Assembly (NCBI GenBank): GCA_023417065.1
Contig: JAEZGH010000030.1
Location: 1-60,831 of the forward strand
DNA length: 60,831 nucleotides
Reading direction: 5' to 3'
Origin: Bacteroidota bacterium
GTDB lineage: Bacteria; Bacteroidota; Bacteroidia; Cytophagales; Cyclobacteriaceae
Shown: one piece after another, positions 1-8,114 of the stretch
Layout: every line of letters begins with the position of its first letter
Numbering within the stretch: position 1 is the stretch's first letter
Notes under the pieces: model-generated
The model's database searches: none
What the model was told of the DNA's origin: nothing
What the model saw: the letters and a program-made list of their open reading frames with translations, nothing else
Program-made: the position numbers and the translations under genes

Positions 1-61
1 GGTGAAGAGTGTTGAGTGTGCTGACCAGCTTGAACTCCCTACAGCGGTGGTCGTGCCCTTA

Positions 62-75
62 AGGGTGGAACCGCG
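62..75 (+). promoter_or_regulatory. T-box consensus-like motif
   Basis: The bases match the T-box riboswitch core AGGGTGGNACCGCG at every fixed position. The core lies 15 nt before an ATG at 91 that has a good AAGGAG Shine-Dalgarno. Upstream GCGGT (around 44) can pair with ACCGC at 70-74 around a CCCTTAAGGG palindrome. The specifier domain would lie before the window, and no CGTCCCT-type terminator partner is visible downstream, so only the core is supported. T-boxes are typical of Firmicutes and Actinobacteria and unexpected in Bacteroidota. Confidence 0.35.
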
Positions 76-90
76 CGGTAAGGAGAGTGT

Positions 91-294
91 ATGACGACGG
101 CGATTATTTTCATGCCGCATTTACGAACTCAACGGCGGTGGAAACTTGTTGTCATGAGTAAAACGATGGCTGCGCTGCTCCTGGGGGCGATGATGGGATT
201 AGCTTCAGCGGCACAGGCCTCGGTGACTCAAAATACTGGCAAAGACAGCAAGATCTTCATGACGGAGATTGTTTCTCTTCTCAGCAGGAAATAA
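91..294 (+). CDS. Small ORF with signal-peptide-like segment, unrecognised
   Basis: 67 codons. From residue 22 (ATG at 154) the protein looks like a signal peptide: a short Lys-containing start, a hydrophobic stretch AALLLGAMMGLAS, and an AQA-type cleavage site, followed by only about 22 mature residues. The ATG at 91 has AAGGAG six bases upstream, which is unusual for Bacteroidota, and it follows a T-box-like motif. The ORF ends abruptly 36 bp before the convergent GH57 gene. It may be the truncated start of a secreted protein from another organism joined at a contig end, or a spurious ORF. No family was recognised. Confidence 0.3.
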   Translation: MTTAIIFMPHLRTQRRWKLVVMSKTMAALLLGAMMGLASAAQASVTQNTGKDSKIFMTEIVSLLSRK

Positions 295-330
295 TCAGTC
301 ACCTAAGGCAACCGCTCCAGGAGTTGAGAC

Positions 331-2730
331 TCATTTCACCTTCACGCTGAGGTTATCCCCCAGTATAGCGAACTGCTCGTTCCATTCGGGCGATTTACCC
401 GTTGTGGGTGCAGCACTCGCACGGGAAATCTCGAAATACAGGTTCTGGCTCTTCGACAGGTTCGGGCGGATATTGAATTTCCGAAGCAGCGGAAAGAGGC
501 GATTAAGTCGTTCGATGCGTTTGGGGTTATCTCCCTCATCGGCAATGCGACGCAATTCACGATAGATGCTCTCACCTGCAAGGCGTTCCACCTTATCGGT
601 GTCTGCAATGGGCAGCTCCCACTTGACCAGGTCAGCCATAATGCGCTCGATTAGCCTGATATTGATCTTCTCCGGCTGGAAGCATCGGATCAGATCGGCA
701 TTCAGAATGTATTCGAACGTTGTACGATATACGTTGGGGATAGGAATCTCGTTGTTGCTTAGCGCGTTTACCAGAGGATAGTCGCGGTTGTAAATACGCC
801 TTAGTGACTCTTCCAGATCACGCATACTGTTTTCCGTGATGAGGTTGAACACCTTGCGCTTTTCGTCCTGGAACAACTGCCAGATGGTGTACTTCTCGGG
901 CCCGAAGTACGTCTGCATCAGGCCTATTACGTCACCCAGGCGACCTTCTTCGAAAGCAGCGACGGTTCGTGCCTGCATGCCGGCGAACACCTCGGCATCC
1001 ATGTCAATGCTGATATTTCCGATCAGGTTATGTTGACCGATATACACGACGGCGAAAGCAAACCGTTTCTCTGAGCGCGTAACATTCGATGTAACCCGCG
1101 TGATACCAAGAACGAGTTTCTGTTGTCCGGCCTCTTTCTTGACGAAGATTTCGTTGTGGGTCGTATAGTTGAACACGGGGAATGAATCGGGATCTTCCTC
1201 AAACAGCGACGCCACGGCGAAGTGCATACCCACACGTTGCAGGTTTGTTTTGGAAGGAAGCACGAATTTCTGATATACGAGGGCGCCGTTTTGCAGTGCG
1301 GGCACATTGCTTGGCGCGCTTTCAAGTCTTGTCAGAAATTGCTGTTCCAGGTTTACGCGGGCGATCTGCAACACGAGTTGCATTGCCCGGCACGCGTACT
1401 GCATAATCTGAGTAGTCTCTATTCCGGAGATCTCATCAAAGAACCAGCCGCAGCTGGTGTACATGAGCATAGCATTACGCTGCACCTCCATCAATCGCAG
1501 GACCTGGTTTTGTTCAACCTCAGCCTTGCAATGGTCGCGCAGGAACTTGCGTATAGTATCATCGTTGCGTTTGAGAATCACGTTGATGTAATCCTCCCGC
1601 GCCTTCCAGGGATCGAGAAGAACCTGACTCCCGTTGTGTTCAAATATTGTAATGAGCTCGTCGCGGAGCCAGTCCAGGGATTCACGCAAGGGTCCGCGCC
1701 ATTTCTGATTCCACTGGGGCTTCCCTCCTGAATGACAACCGCAGTCATTCCGCCAACGCTCTACGCCGTGCACGCAACTCCACGAACTGTTCTCGTGAAT
1801 TTCCGCTTCGTACGTCGGCGGGAATTTTGCGAGGAACTCTGCGTAGTTTGTCAGCTCGCAGTCCTGCGTGCGGTCGATGTAGTCCACGCAATACGCCAGT
1901 GCCATATCCCCATGCTTGTGATGGTGTCCGTAGGTTTCACCATCCGTGGCAATGTGTACCAGCTGAGGCTCTTCGGCATTTGGGTCAAAACTGTCAAGCA
2001 TGCGATGGGCAAACTTCTTTCCATCATTCAGCAATCCGTTGAAGGCGACGGCTTGTGCGATATCGCCATCGTAAAAAAACAGCACGATACTTCTTCCCGA
2101 AGGCAGCCTGCAGAGATATGGTCTGCGGGTATCCAGCGTGCCAGTGTTCACGTCAGTCCAGTCGGTATCACCAATTGTCCGGATTGCCTTTGCCTGCCGT
2201 GGCGCCAGAACAGTAAACCGTATGTTGTGTTTTGCAAGGAGCTCAAGCGATTCGGTATCGACAGCAGTTTCTGCCAGCCACATACCTTCGGGCTGGCGAT
2301 TGAAACGGTACTCAAAATCACGGATACCCCAAATGATTTGCGTTTCCTTGTCGCGTGTATTGGCCAGGGGCAAAATCATGTGATTGTAAACCTGCGCCAT
2401 GGCGGAGCCGTGGCCATTGAAGATCCGCTGGCTTTCCTTATCGGCTTCGAGGATGGCGAAATAGGTTTCCCTGTCGTTGACTTCCATCCACGACAAGAGC
2501 GTAGGGCCAAAGTTGAAGCTTATGCGGGCGTAGTTGTTTACAATATTGGTGATGACACCTTTCTCGTCGAGAATCCGCGAGGCTGTATTGGGACCGTAGC
2601 ACTCAGCCGAAATCCGTTCGTTCCAATCGTGATACGGGTGTGCAGAGTCCTGCACTTCAATCTGTTCAAGCCACGCATTCTCACGGGGTGGCTGATAGAA
2701 ATGCCCGTGGATGCAGATATATTTTTTCAA
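331..2730 (-). CDS. Glycoside hydrolase family 57 protein with DUF3536-type C-terminus
   Basis: 799 residues, cytoplasmic, no signal peptide. The N-terminus (YICIHGHFYQPPRENAW) is the typical start of the long GH57 group (COG1449 type), which acts on alpha-glucans. The GH57 catalytic Glu motif is visible as HIATDGETYGHHHKHGD near residue 265. A long C-terminal region matching the DUF3536 class follows (residues about 300-790). It is the last gene of the alpha-glucan operon, 55 bp downstream of glgB, so a role in trimming or rearranging intracellular alpha-glucan is likely; some GH57 members are branching enzymes or amylopullulanases. Exact activity cannot be read from the sequence. The start at 2730 is the only one that includes the conserved HGHFYQPP motif. 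Confidence 0.85.
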   Translation of the reverse strand: MKKYICIHGHFYQPPRENAWLEQIEVQDSAHPYHDWNERISAECYGPNTASRILDEKGVITNIVNNYARISFNFGPTLLSWMEVNDRETYFAILEADKESQRIFNGHGSAMAQVYNHMILPLANTRDKETQIIWGIRDFEYRFNRQPEGMWLAETAVDTESLELLAKHNIRFTVLAPRQAKAIRTIGDTDWTDVNTGTLDTRRPYLCRLPSGRSIVLFFYDGDIAQAVAFNGLLNDGKKFAHRMLDSFDPNAEEPQLVHIATDGETYGHHHKHGDMALAYCVDYIDRTQDCELTNYAEFLAKFPPTYEAEIHENSSWSCVHGVERWRNDCGCHSGGKPQWNQKWRGPLRESLDWLRDELITIFEHNGSQVLLDPWKAREDYINVILKRNDDTIRKFLRDHCKAEVEQNQVLRLMEVQRNAMLMYTSCGWFFDEISGIETTQIMQYACRAMQLVLQIARVNLEQQFLTRLESAPSNVPALQNGALVYQKFVLPSKTNLQRVGMHFAVASLFEEDPDSFPVFNYTTHNEIFVKKEAGQQKLVLGITRVTSNVTRSEKRFAFAVVYIGQHNLIGNISIDMDAEVFAGMQARTVAAFEEGRLGDVIGLMQTYFGPEKYTIWQLFQDEKRKVFNLITENSMRDLEESLRRIYNRDYPLVNALSNNEIPIPNVYRTTFEYILNADLIRCFQPEKINIRLIERIMADLVKWELPIADTDKVERLAGESIYRELRRIADEGDNPKRIERLNRLFPLLRKFNIRPNLSKSQNLYFEISRASAAPTTGKSPEWNEQFAILGDNLSVKVK

Positions 2731-2785
2731 GGGAATTTCAGTTTCATTGTTCAGGCGCTCCGGTTGTAGACCCGTTACCCGAACG

Positions 2786-4747
2786 TCAGGTACTTAAGTC
2801 GTTTAAATCAAATTCGTTCACTTCCCTGTCCAGCTTGAGAACAACCATAGCCAGGGGGGGTAAAGTTAACGAAATTGAATAATCCCGCTGATGGTATTTC
2901 ACGGGAGAAGTCGTCAATAATCCATTGTTTCTTACACCACTGCCCTGATAGATGGGGTCGTCGGAGTTGAAGAATTCTTTCCAATATCCGCGGTAAGGTA
3001 CACCGACCCTGTAATGGTGGCGAACGGTGGGTGTGAAGTTGCAAACCACGATCAACAGATCTTCTTTCTTGTCGGCCTGCCGCTGGAAAACGATAACCGA
3101 ATTCTCGCGATCACCATAGTCGATCCATTGGAATCCACGATGTTCAAAAGCATAGCAATACAGCGCCGGTTCCGTCTTGTATAAATGATTGAGATCTTTG
3201 ATCAATCGCTGTACTCCCTGATGCAAGGGATACTGAAGCAGATGCCAGTCAAGGCTACGTTCGTGATTCCATTCGGCAGATTGTCCGAACTCTCCACCCA
3301 TGAAAAGCAGCTTGGTACCGGGGTGTGCAAACATGTACGAGAACAGGAGGCGCAGATTGGCGAACTTCTGCCATTCGTCGCCGGGCATTCTTCCGAAGAG
3401 GGATCCTTTACCATGAACGACTTCGTCGTGCGAGAGCGGCAGCATGAAGTTTTCGGTGAAGGCATACATGATGCTAAAGCTTATTTCATTCTGATGGTAC
3501 TTCCTGTGAATAGGATCCAGTTTGAAATAATGCAGCGTATCATGCATCCATCCCATCATCCACTTCTGTCCAAAACCAAGTCCGCCGAGATACGTCGGCC
3601 GTGAAACGCCCGACCATGACGTAGATTCTTCAGCAATCGTAACGGCGTCGGGGAAGTGACTGTAGACGGTTTCGTTCATTTCCTTCAGGAACGATATGGC
3701 CTCAAGGTTTTCGTTGCCGCCGTATTGATTGGGAATCCATTCACCCTCCTTGCGCGAATAGTCAAGATACAACATGGAGGCAACCGCGTCGACACGAAGG
3801 CCGTCTATGTGAAACTTATCCAGCCAGTAGAGCGCGTTGCTGATGAGGAAGGAACGTACTTCGTTGCGTCCGTAGTTGTAGATATAGCTTTTCCAGTCGG
3901 GATGAAATCCTTTCCGGGGATCGGCGTGTTCATAGAGGTGCGTTCCGTCAAACTTGTACAGTCCGTGAATATCACCCGGGAAATGCGACGGCACCCAGTC
4001 GAGAATAACACCAATGCCGGCGCGGTGGAAGCAGTCCACGAGATACATGAAATCCTCCGGCGAACCGTAGCGGCTTGTAGGCGCGAAGTATCCCGTTAGC
4101 TGATAGCCCCACGAACCATAGAAGGGGTGTTCCATGATCGGCAGAAACTCGACGTGGGTGAATCCCATGTCCTTGACATAGTTCACAAGTTCCTGCGCAG
4201 CCTCAGGGTAGGTCAATGATCTGTTGTCATCATGTCTGCGCCATGAGCCAAGATGTACCTCATACACAGAGTATGGCTGCGCCTTGCCAATGCGTTGTTT
4301 ACGGGCTTCGAGCCATTCCTGATCCTTCCAGTCGTATTTGGATTCCCAAACGATGGACGCGGTTTTGGGTGGTGTTTCCGCGTAGAAGGCAAAGGGGTCC
4401 GCCTTTTCGACGTACTCGCCGGTATTGGAGTGGATGGCGTACTTATACGCTTCACCGTGTCCTACGCCTGGGAAGAATCCTTCCCAGATACCAGACCCGT
4501 CCCAACGGGGATGCAGGTAATGATGCCCCGGCTGCCAGTTGTTGAAGTAACCGATAACCGAAATAGACGTCGCGTTGGGCGCCCAAACGGCAAAATAAGT
4601 ACCATCCGTGTCGTTGAAAGTCACGGGGTGCGCGCCAAGTTTTTCGTACAGCTTATAGTGCTTTCCGCTCCTGAATAGATGGATATCGAAGTCGGTCAAT
4701 AATGAATTATTCTCCACGGCGGTTGTATCTGATACCTTTTTCGTCAT
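2786..4747 (-). CDS. glgB: 1,4-alpha-glucan branching enzyme (GH13)
   Basis: 653 residues from the ATG at 4747, chosen over the upstream ATG at 4810 because that start lies inside the preceding treS-mak gene and adds a basic tail outside the family pattern. It introduces alpha-1,6 branches in glycogen-type glucan. An N-terminal CBM48-like domain (FAVWAPNATSISVIGYFNNW) is followed by the GH13 barrel. The nucleophile Asp is present in HIDGLRVDAVASMLY, the acid/base Glu in TIAEESTSW, and the third Asp in LPLSHDEVVHGKGSL. It lies 22 bp after treS-mak and is the last step of the GlgE pathway encoded here. Confidence 0.95.
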   Translation of the reverse strand: MTKKVSDTTAVENNSLLTDFDIHLFRSGKHYKLYEKLGAHPVTFNDTDGTYFAVWAPNATSISVIGYFNNWQPGHHYLHPRWDGSGIWEGFFPGVGHGEAYKYAIHSNTGEYVEKADPFAFYAETPPKTASIVWESKYDWKDQEWLEARKQRIGKAQPYSVYEVHLGSWRRHDDNRSLTYPEAAQELVNYVKDMGFTHVEFLPIMEHPFYGSWGYQLTGYFAPTSRYGSPEDFMYLVDCFHRAGIGVILDWVPSHFPGDIHGLYKFDGTHLYEHADPRKGFHPDWKSYIYNYGRNEVRSFLISNALYWLDKFHIDGLRVDAVASMLYLDYSRKEGEWIPNQYGGNENLEAISFLKEMNETVYSHFPDAVTIAEESTSWSGVSRPTYLGGLGFGQKWMMGWMHDTLHYFKLDPIHRKYHQNEISFSIMYAFTENFMLPLSHDEVVHGKGSLFGRMPGDEWQKFANLRLLFSYMFAHPGTKLLFMGGEFGQSAEWNHERSLDWHLLQYPLHQGVQRLIKDLNHLYKTEPALYCYAFEHRGFQWIDYGDRENSVIVFQRQADKKEDLLIVVCNFTPTVRHHYRVGVPYRGYWKEFFNSDDPIYQGSGVRNNGLLTTSPVKYHQRDYSISLTLPPLAMVVLKLDREVNEFDLNDLST

Positions 4748-4769
4748 AGCAGTCTGTTTTAGAAATGAA

Positions 4770-7700
4770 TCAGCCTGTACCTTTCTTCCCGCGTTCCTTC
4801 TTCTCTTCATCGAACCGGCTTACGAGATATTCGATACCTCTCAACGGAATGATCGTCCAGTCCGGGCGGGCATTCAGCTCATACCCCAATTCATAGATAG
4901 CTTTCTCGAGAAGGAAAGTACGGATTAATACGGTCTGTTCATACGACAATTTGGTGCCCATACCCATGCGTTCCATGTAGGCTCCCAGGTAGAACCTGCT
5001 AACATAATGTTGCCACTGGTCGGCCCAGGCTTCGAGCAACTCCATATCGCGGTCGCGATAGTTTTCATTGAGTAATATTTTCCCGAATGCTGCGTAGTGG
5101 ATCGATCGCATCATGCCGGCAACATCTTTAAGAGGGTTCTTTTTCAGGCGTCGTTCACTGAATGAGAATCCGGGTTCACCTTCAAAGTCGATAATGACGA
5201 AGTCGCTACCGGTGAAGAGCACCTGACCTAAATGATAGTCGCCGTGAATGCGCGTCTTGAGCGCATCAATCTTCACCTTGTACACTTCACTGAATGCTTC
5301 CAGAATTTTGTCTTCGGAGGCAAGGACTTTCCGGGCTGTATCTTTGATATTGGCAGGTAGCTTGTCAATTGTCGACTCAAGCAGCATAAACCTATCCCGC
5401 ACCATCTTGCGCAAGGACGAATAAAGCGATCGCTGATAGTTAGCGGTGAAATTCTCGGGGGTAAACGCCGGATCAGATTTACCGGATGCAAGAGCAATGT
5501 GCATTTCGGCAGTACGCTGGCCAAGACGGGCGATGCGCTCATAAAATCCTTTTCCGATAAATTCCTGAATTTCTGCCGGTGCTTCTTCAAAGCGTATAGC
5601 AGGCCTGTTGATGAGACGAGGTATCTTGATACCCTTGGCTTTCGCCATTACGCGCTCGTAGAAACGGCCCACAGAATCGACGGTCATTACCCAGGCGTCA
5701 CCCTGATTTTCTACTTTTTCCTGAAGGAGACCAAACACAATTGTTTTTCCTTCCTGATCGCGGTAGATTATCGAGCCAGCATACTTCGGTGAATTCGAAA
5801 ATGATGTCTGTTCGGAAAGGAACCGAACGATCTCGAGGTCGGGATTGATTTCCTTCTCGAGCTTCCTGTAAAACTTGAAGAAATACCGGTCGTTATAAAT
5901 GATTGCAGTGTTGCTTTGATCAGCCTTCAGAATCTTTGAATCGACGGTCTTGCTTGCGTTGAGTTTCGCGAACACGCTGGCGTTGAATTCCAGGACGCCG
6001 TTGTCGTCGTCGCGCACCCGCGTTTCTTTTTCCATGCTAACAAAAAGGAAATCGCGGAATACCTTATCGTAGCTGCTGTCCATAATGAATCCGGCGCGTC
6101 CCTGAATCTCCGCGCGGCAAACTACGCTTTGCACGGTGTACTCAACGCGCTCAAGGATACTGTCAGAGGGAGCAAATGTCAACGGCAGGAAGTATAACTC
6201 CGGTAGGCTTTGTACATAATGTACTTCGATGATACAAAGGAAATGCGTCTCCCCTTCTACCTTCAATGGAATGAGTTTATGAAGTGACGTCTTGCTGATA
6301 GCTTTTGCCTTGCCCCCAAACCATCTGCACTTCTTCATAAATGGGGGCAGGATCTTCCGTTCAATTTCACGCACCTCATTGTAGTTGTACAGAAGGCGTT
6401 CCCAGGAGAGATCAGTTTTCAAAAGGGGTAACTCTCCGCTGGCTTCGGCCTTCGAGCGCTTTTCGGCTTTGTCCACCTGTAGCCAGAAGTATCCGTATGG
6501 CCCTATCGTTATTGCATACTCACCATTGCCGACATTCATGAAACGATTCTGACTGAACACTTCCGTAACGTCGGCATCCTTATAAGCGGAAAGGTCAAGT
6601 ACTGTTGCCTGGGAAAACTGTGACAGGTTAGCAACAACAATGATCTGTTGTTTTTCGTATATGCGCGCAAATGCCAGCACCTTTGCATTCGATCCTTCAA
6701 CGAAGACCGTCTCACCACGGCCGAAGATATTCAAACGCTTGCGCATGGCGATAACGTTCTTCATCCACCACAGCAGAGACGACGGGTTTTCCTCCTGTGT
6801 TTGAACGTTTACTGATTCGTAGCGGAATACCGGATCTGTAATTACCGGCAGATACAATCGCTGTGGGTTCGCAGTTGAGAATCCTGCGTTGAGATTCAGG
6901 TTCCACTGCATGGGGGTCCGGACGCCAAACCGATCTCCGAGGTATACGTTGTCGCCCATTCCGATCTCGTCTCCATAGTAGATCACTGGGGTGCCCGGCA
7001 ACGAAAACAGAATTGTGTTCAGCAGTTCAATCTTCCGCCGGTCATTGTTCAGCAGTGGTGCAAGCCGACGGCGGATGCCTGAGTTGACCTTCGTCTGCGA
7101 GTCTGATGCATACGCCTTGAGCAGGTAATCCTTTTCCTCTTCGGTCACCATTTCCAACCCGAGCTCATCGTGGTTTCGGAGGAACAACGCCCACTGGCTG
7201 TTGGGCGGCGTCGCTGGCGTCTGTTCCATGATGTCTATGATCGGATAGGTATCTTCCGTTCTCAGCGCAAGGAATAGTCTTGGCATGAGTGGAAAGTGGA
7301 AGTTCATATGACATTCCTGTCCGTCGCCAAAATATGTCGACGCATCTTCCGGCCACAGGTTTGCTTCGGCGATCAGAATGCGATCCTTGTAATGCTTGTC
7401 GATGTGGCTGCGCAGCTTGCGAAGAAACTGATGCGTCTGCGGGAGGTTTTCACAGCTTGTACCCTCCTCTTCGAAGAGAAACGGTACAGATGAAAGCCTG
7501 AATCCGTCGACTCCGATTTTCATCCAGAAGTCGACGATCTTTATCATTTCGAGTTGAACCTCGGCATTTTCATAATTCAGCTCGGGCTGATGGCGGTAGA
7601 ACCTGTGCCAGTAGTATGCTTTTGCTTCAGGATCCCACGTCCAGTTACTGGATTCAGCATCGGTGAAAATGATCCGCGCGTCTTTGTACTTGTCGGGTGT

Positions 7701-8111
7701 ATCGCTCCAGACGTAATAGTCGCGGAAGCGCGAACCGGGTTTTGATTTCCGGGCTCTCTTAAACCATGGATGCTGATCCGAAGTATGGTTGAGTATCAGT
7801 TCGGTGATCACGCGCATACCGCGCCGGTGAGCTTCCTTCAGAAACTGTTTGAAGTCAGACAGTGTTCCGTAGTCCGGATGAACGTCGGTATGGTCGCTAA
7901 CATCAAAACCGTCGTCCTTGAGAGGAGACATATAGAATGGCAATAACCACAACGTGTTAACGCCCAGGTCCTCCAGGTAATCCAGCTTTTGATGCAACCC
8001 TGGAAAGTCGCCTATCCCGTCGCCGTTGCTGTCGTAAAAGGCGCGAACTGAAATTTCGTAGAAAACTGCGTCCTTAAACCAAAGCGGGTCACCGGTCTTT
8101 GAAATGCTCAT
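4770..8111 (-). CDS. Trehalose synthase-like / maltokinase fusion, TreS nucleophile missing
   Basis: 1113 residues: a TreS-like GH13 domain (about 1-560) and a maltokinase (Mak/Pep2) domain (about 575-1113). TreS interconverts trehalose and maltose; Mak phosphorylates maltose with ATP to feed GlgE. The Mak half keeps its phosphotransferase motifs, RIHGDYHLGQ and IIDFEGEP, and the conserved SERR...NPLKDVAGMMRS region. The TreS half keeps the fold, the acid/base Glu249 (ILIAEANLWPEDA) and Asp315 (FLRNHDELGLE). The nucleophile Asp, expected in GVDGFRLDAVPYL, is Ser207 (GVDGFRLSSVPFL; codon TCA at 7493-7491). That needs at least two base changes from any Asp codon, so a single read error cannot explain it. 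Retaining GH13 chemistry should be lost; the domain may now be structural or may bind sugar. The start is 3 nt after the glgE stop. Confidence 0.9.
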   Translation of the reverse strand: MSISKTGDPLWFKDAVFYEISVRAFYDSNGDGIGDFPGLHQKLDYLEDLGVNTLWLLPFYMSPLKDDGFDVSDHTDVHPDYGTLSDFKQFLKEAHRRGMRVITELILNHTSDQHPWFKRARKSKPGSRFRDYYVWSDTPDKYKDARIIFTDAESSNWTWDPEAKAYYWHRFYRHQPELNYENAEVQLEMIKIVDFWMKIGVDGFRLSSVPFLFEEEGTSCENLPQTHQFLRKLRSHIDKHYKDRILIAEANLWPEDASTYFGDGQECHMNFHFPLMPRLFLALRTEDTYPIIDIMEQTPATPPNSQWALFLRNHDELGLEMVTEEEKDYLLKAYASDSQTKVNSGIRRRLAPLLNNDRRKIELLNTILFSLPGTPVIYYGDEIGMGDNVYLGDRFGVRTPMQWNLNLNAGFSTANPQRLYLPVITDPVFRYESVNVQTQEENPSSLLWWMKNVIAMRKRLNIFGRGETVFVEGSNAKVLAFARIYEKQQIIVVANLSQFSQATVLDLSAYKDADVTEVFSQNRFMNVGNGEYAITIGPYGYFWLQVDKAEKRSKAEASGELPLLKTDLSWERLLYNYNEVREIERKILPPFMKKCRWFGGKAKAISKTSLHKLIPLKVEGETHFLCIIEVHYVQSLPELYFLPLTFAPSDSILERVEYTVQSVVCRAEIQGRAGFIMDSSYDKVFRDFLFVSMEKETRVRDDDNGVLEFNASVFAKLNASKTVDSKILKADQSNTAIIYNDRYFFKFYRKLEKEINPDLEIVRFLSEQTSFSNSPKYAGSIIYRDQEGKTIVFGLLQEKVENQGDAWVMTVDSVGRFYERVMAKAKGIKIPRLINRPAIRFEEAPAEIQEFIGKGFYERIARLGQRTAEMHIALASGKSDPAFTPENFTANYQRSLYSSLRKMVRDRFMLLESTIDKLPANIKDTARKVLASEDKILEAFSEVYKVKIDALKTRIHGDYHLGQVLFTGSDFVIIDFEGEPGFSFSERRLKKNPLKDVAGMMRSIHYAAFGKILLNENYRDRDMELLEAWADQWQHYVSRFYLGAYMERMGMGTKLSYEQTVLIRTFLLEKAIYELGYELNARPDWTIIPLRGIEYLVSRFDEEKKERGKKGTG

Positions 8112-8114
8112 GCG

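Noticed and set aside
1732..2769. 345-codon open frame on the plus strand
   Set aside because: It lies wholly opposite the GH57 gene, whose protein has clear family motifs; the antisense frame has no recognisable domain.
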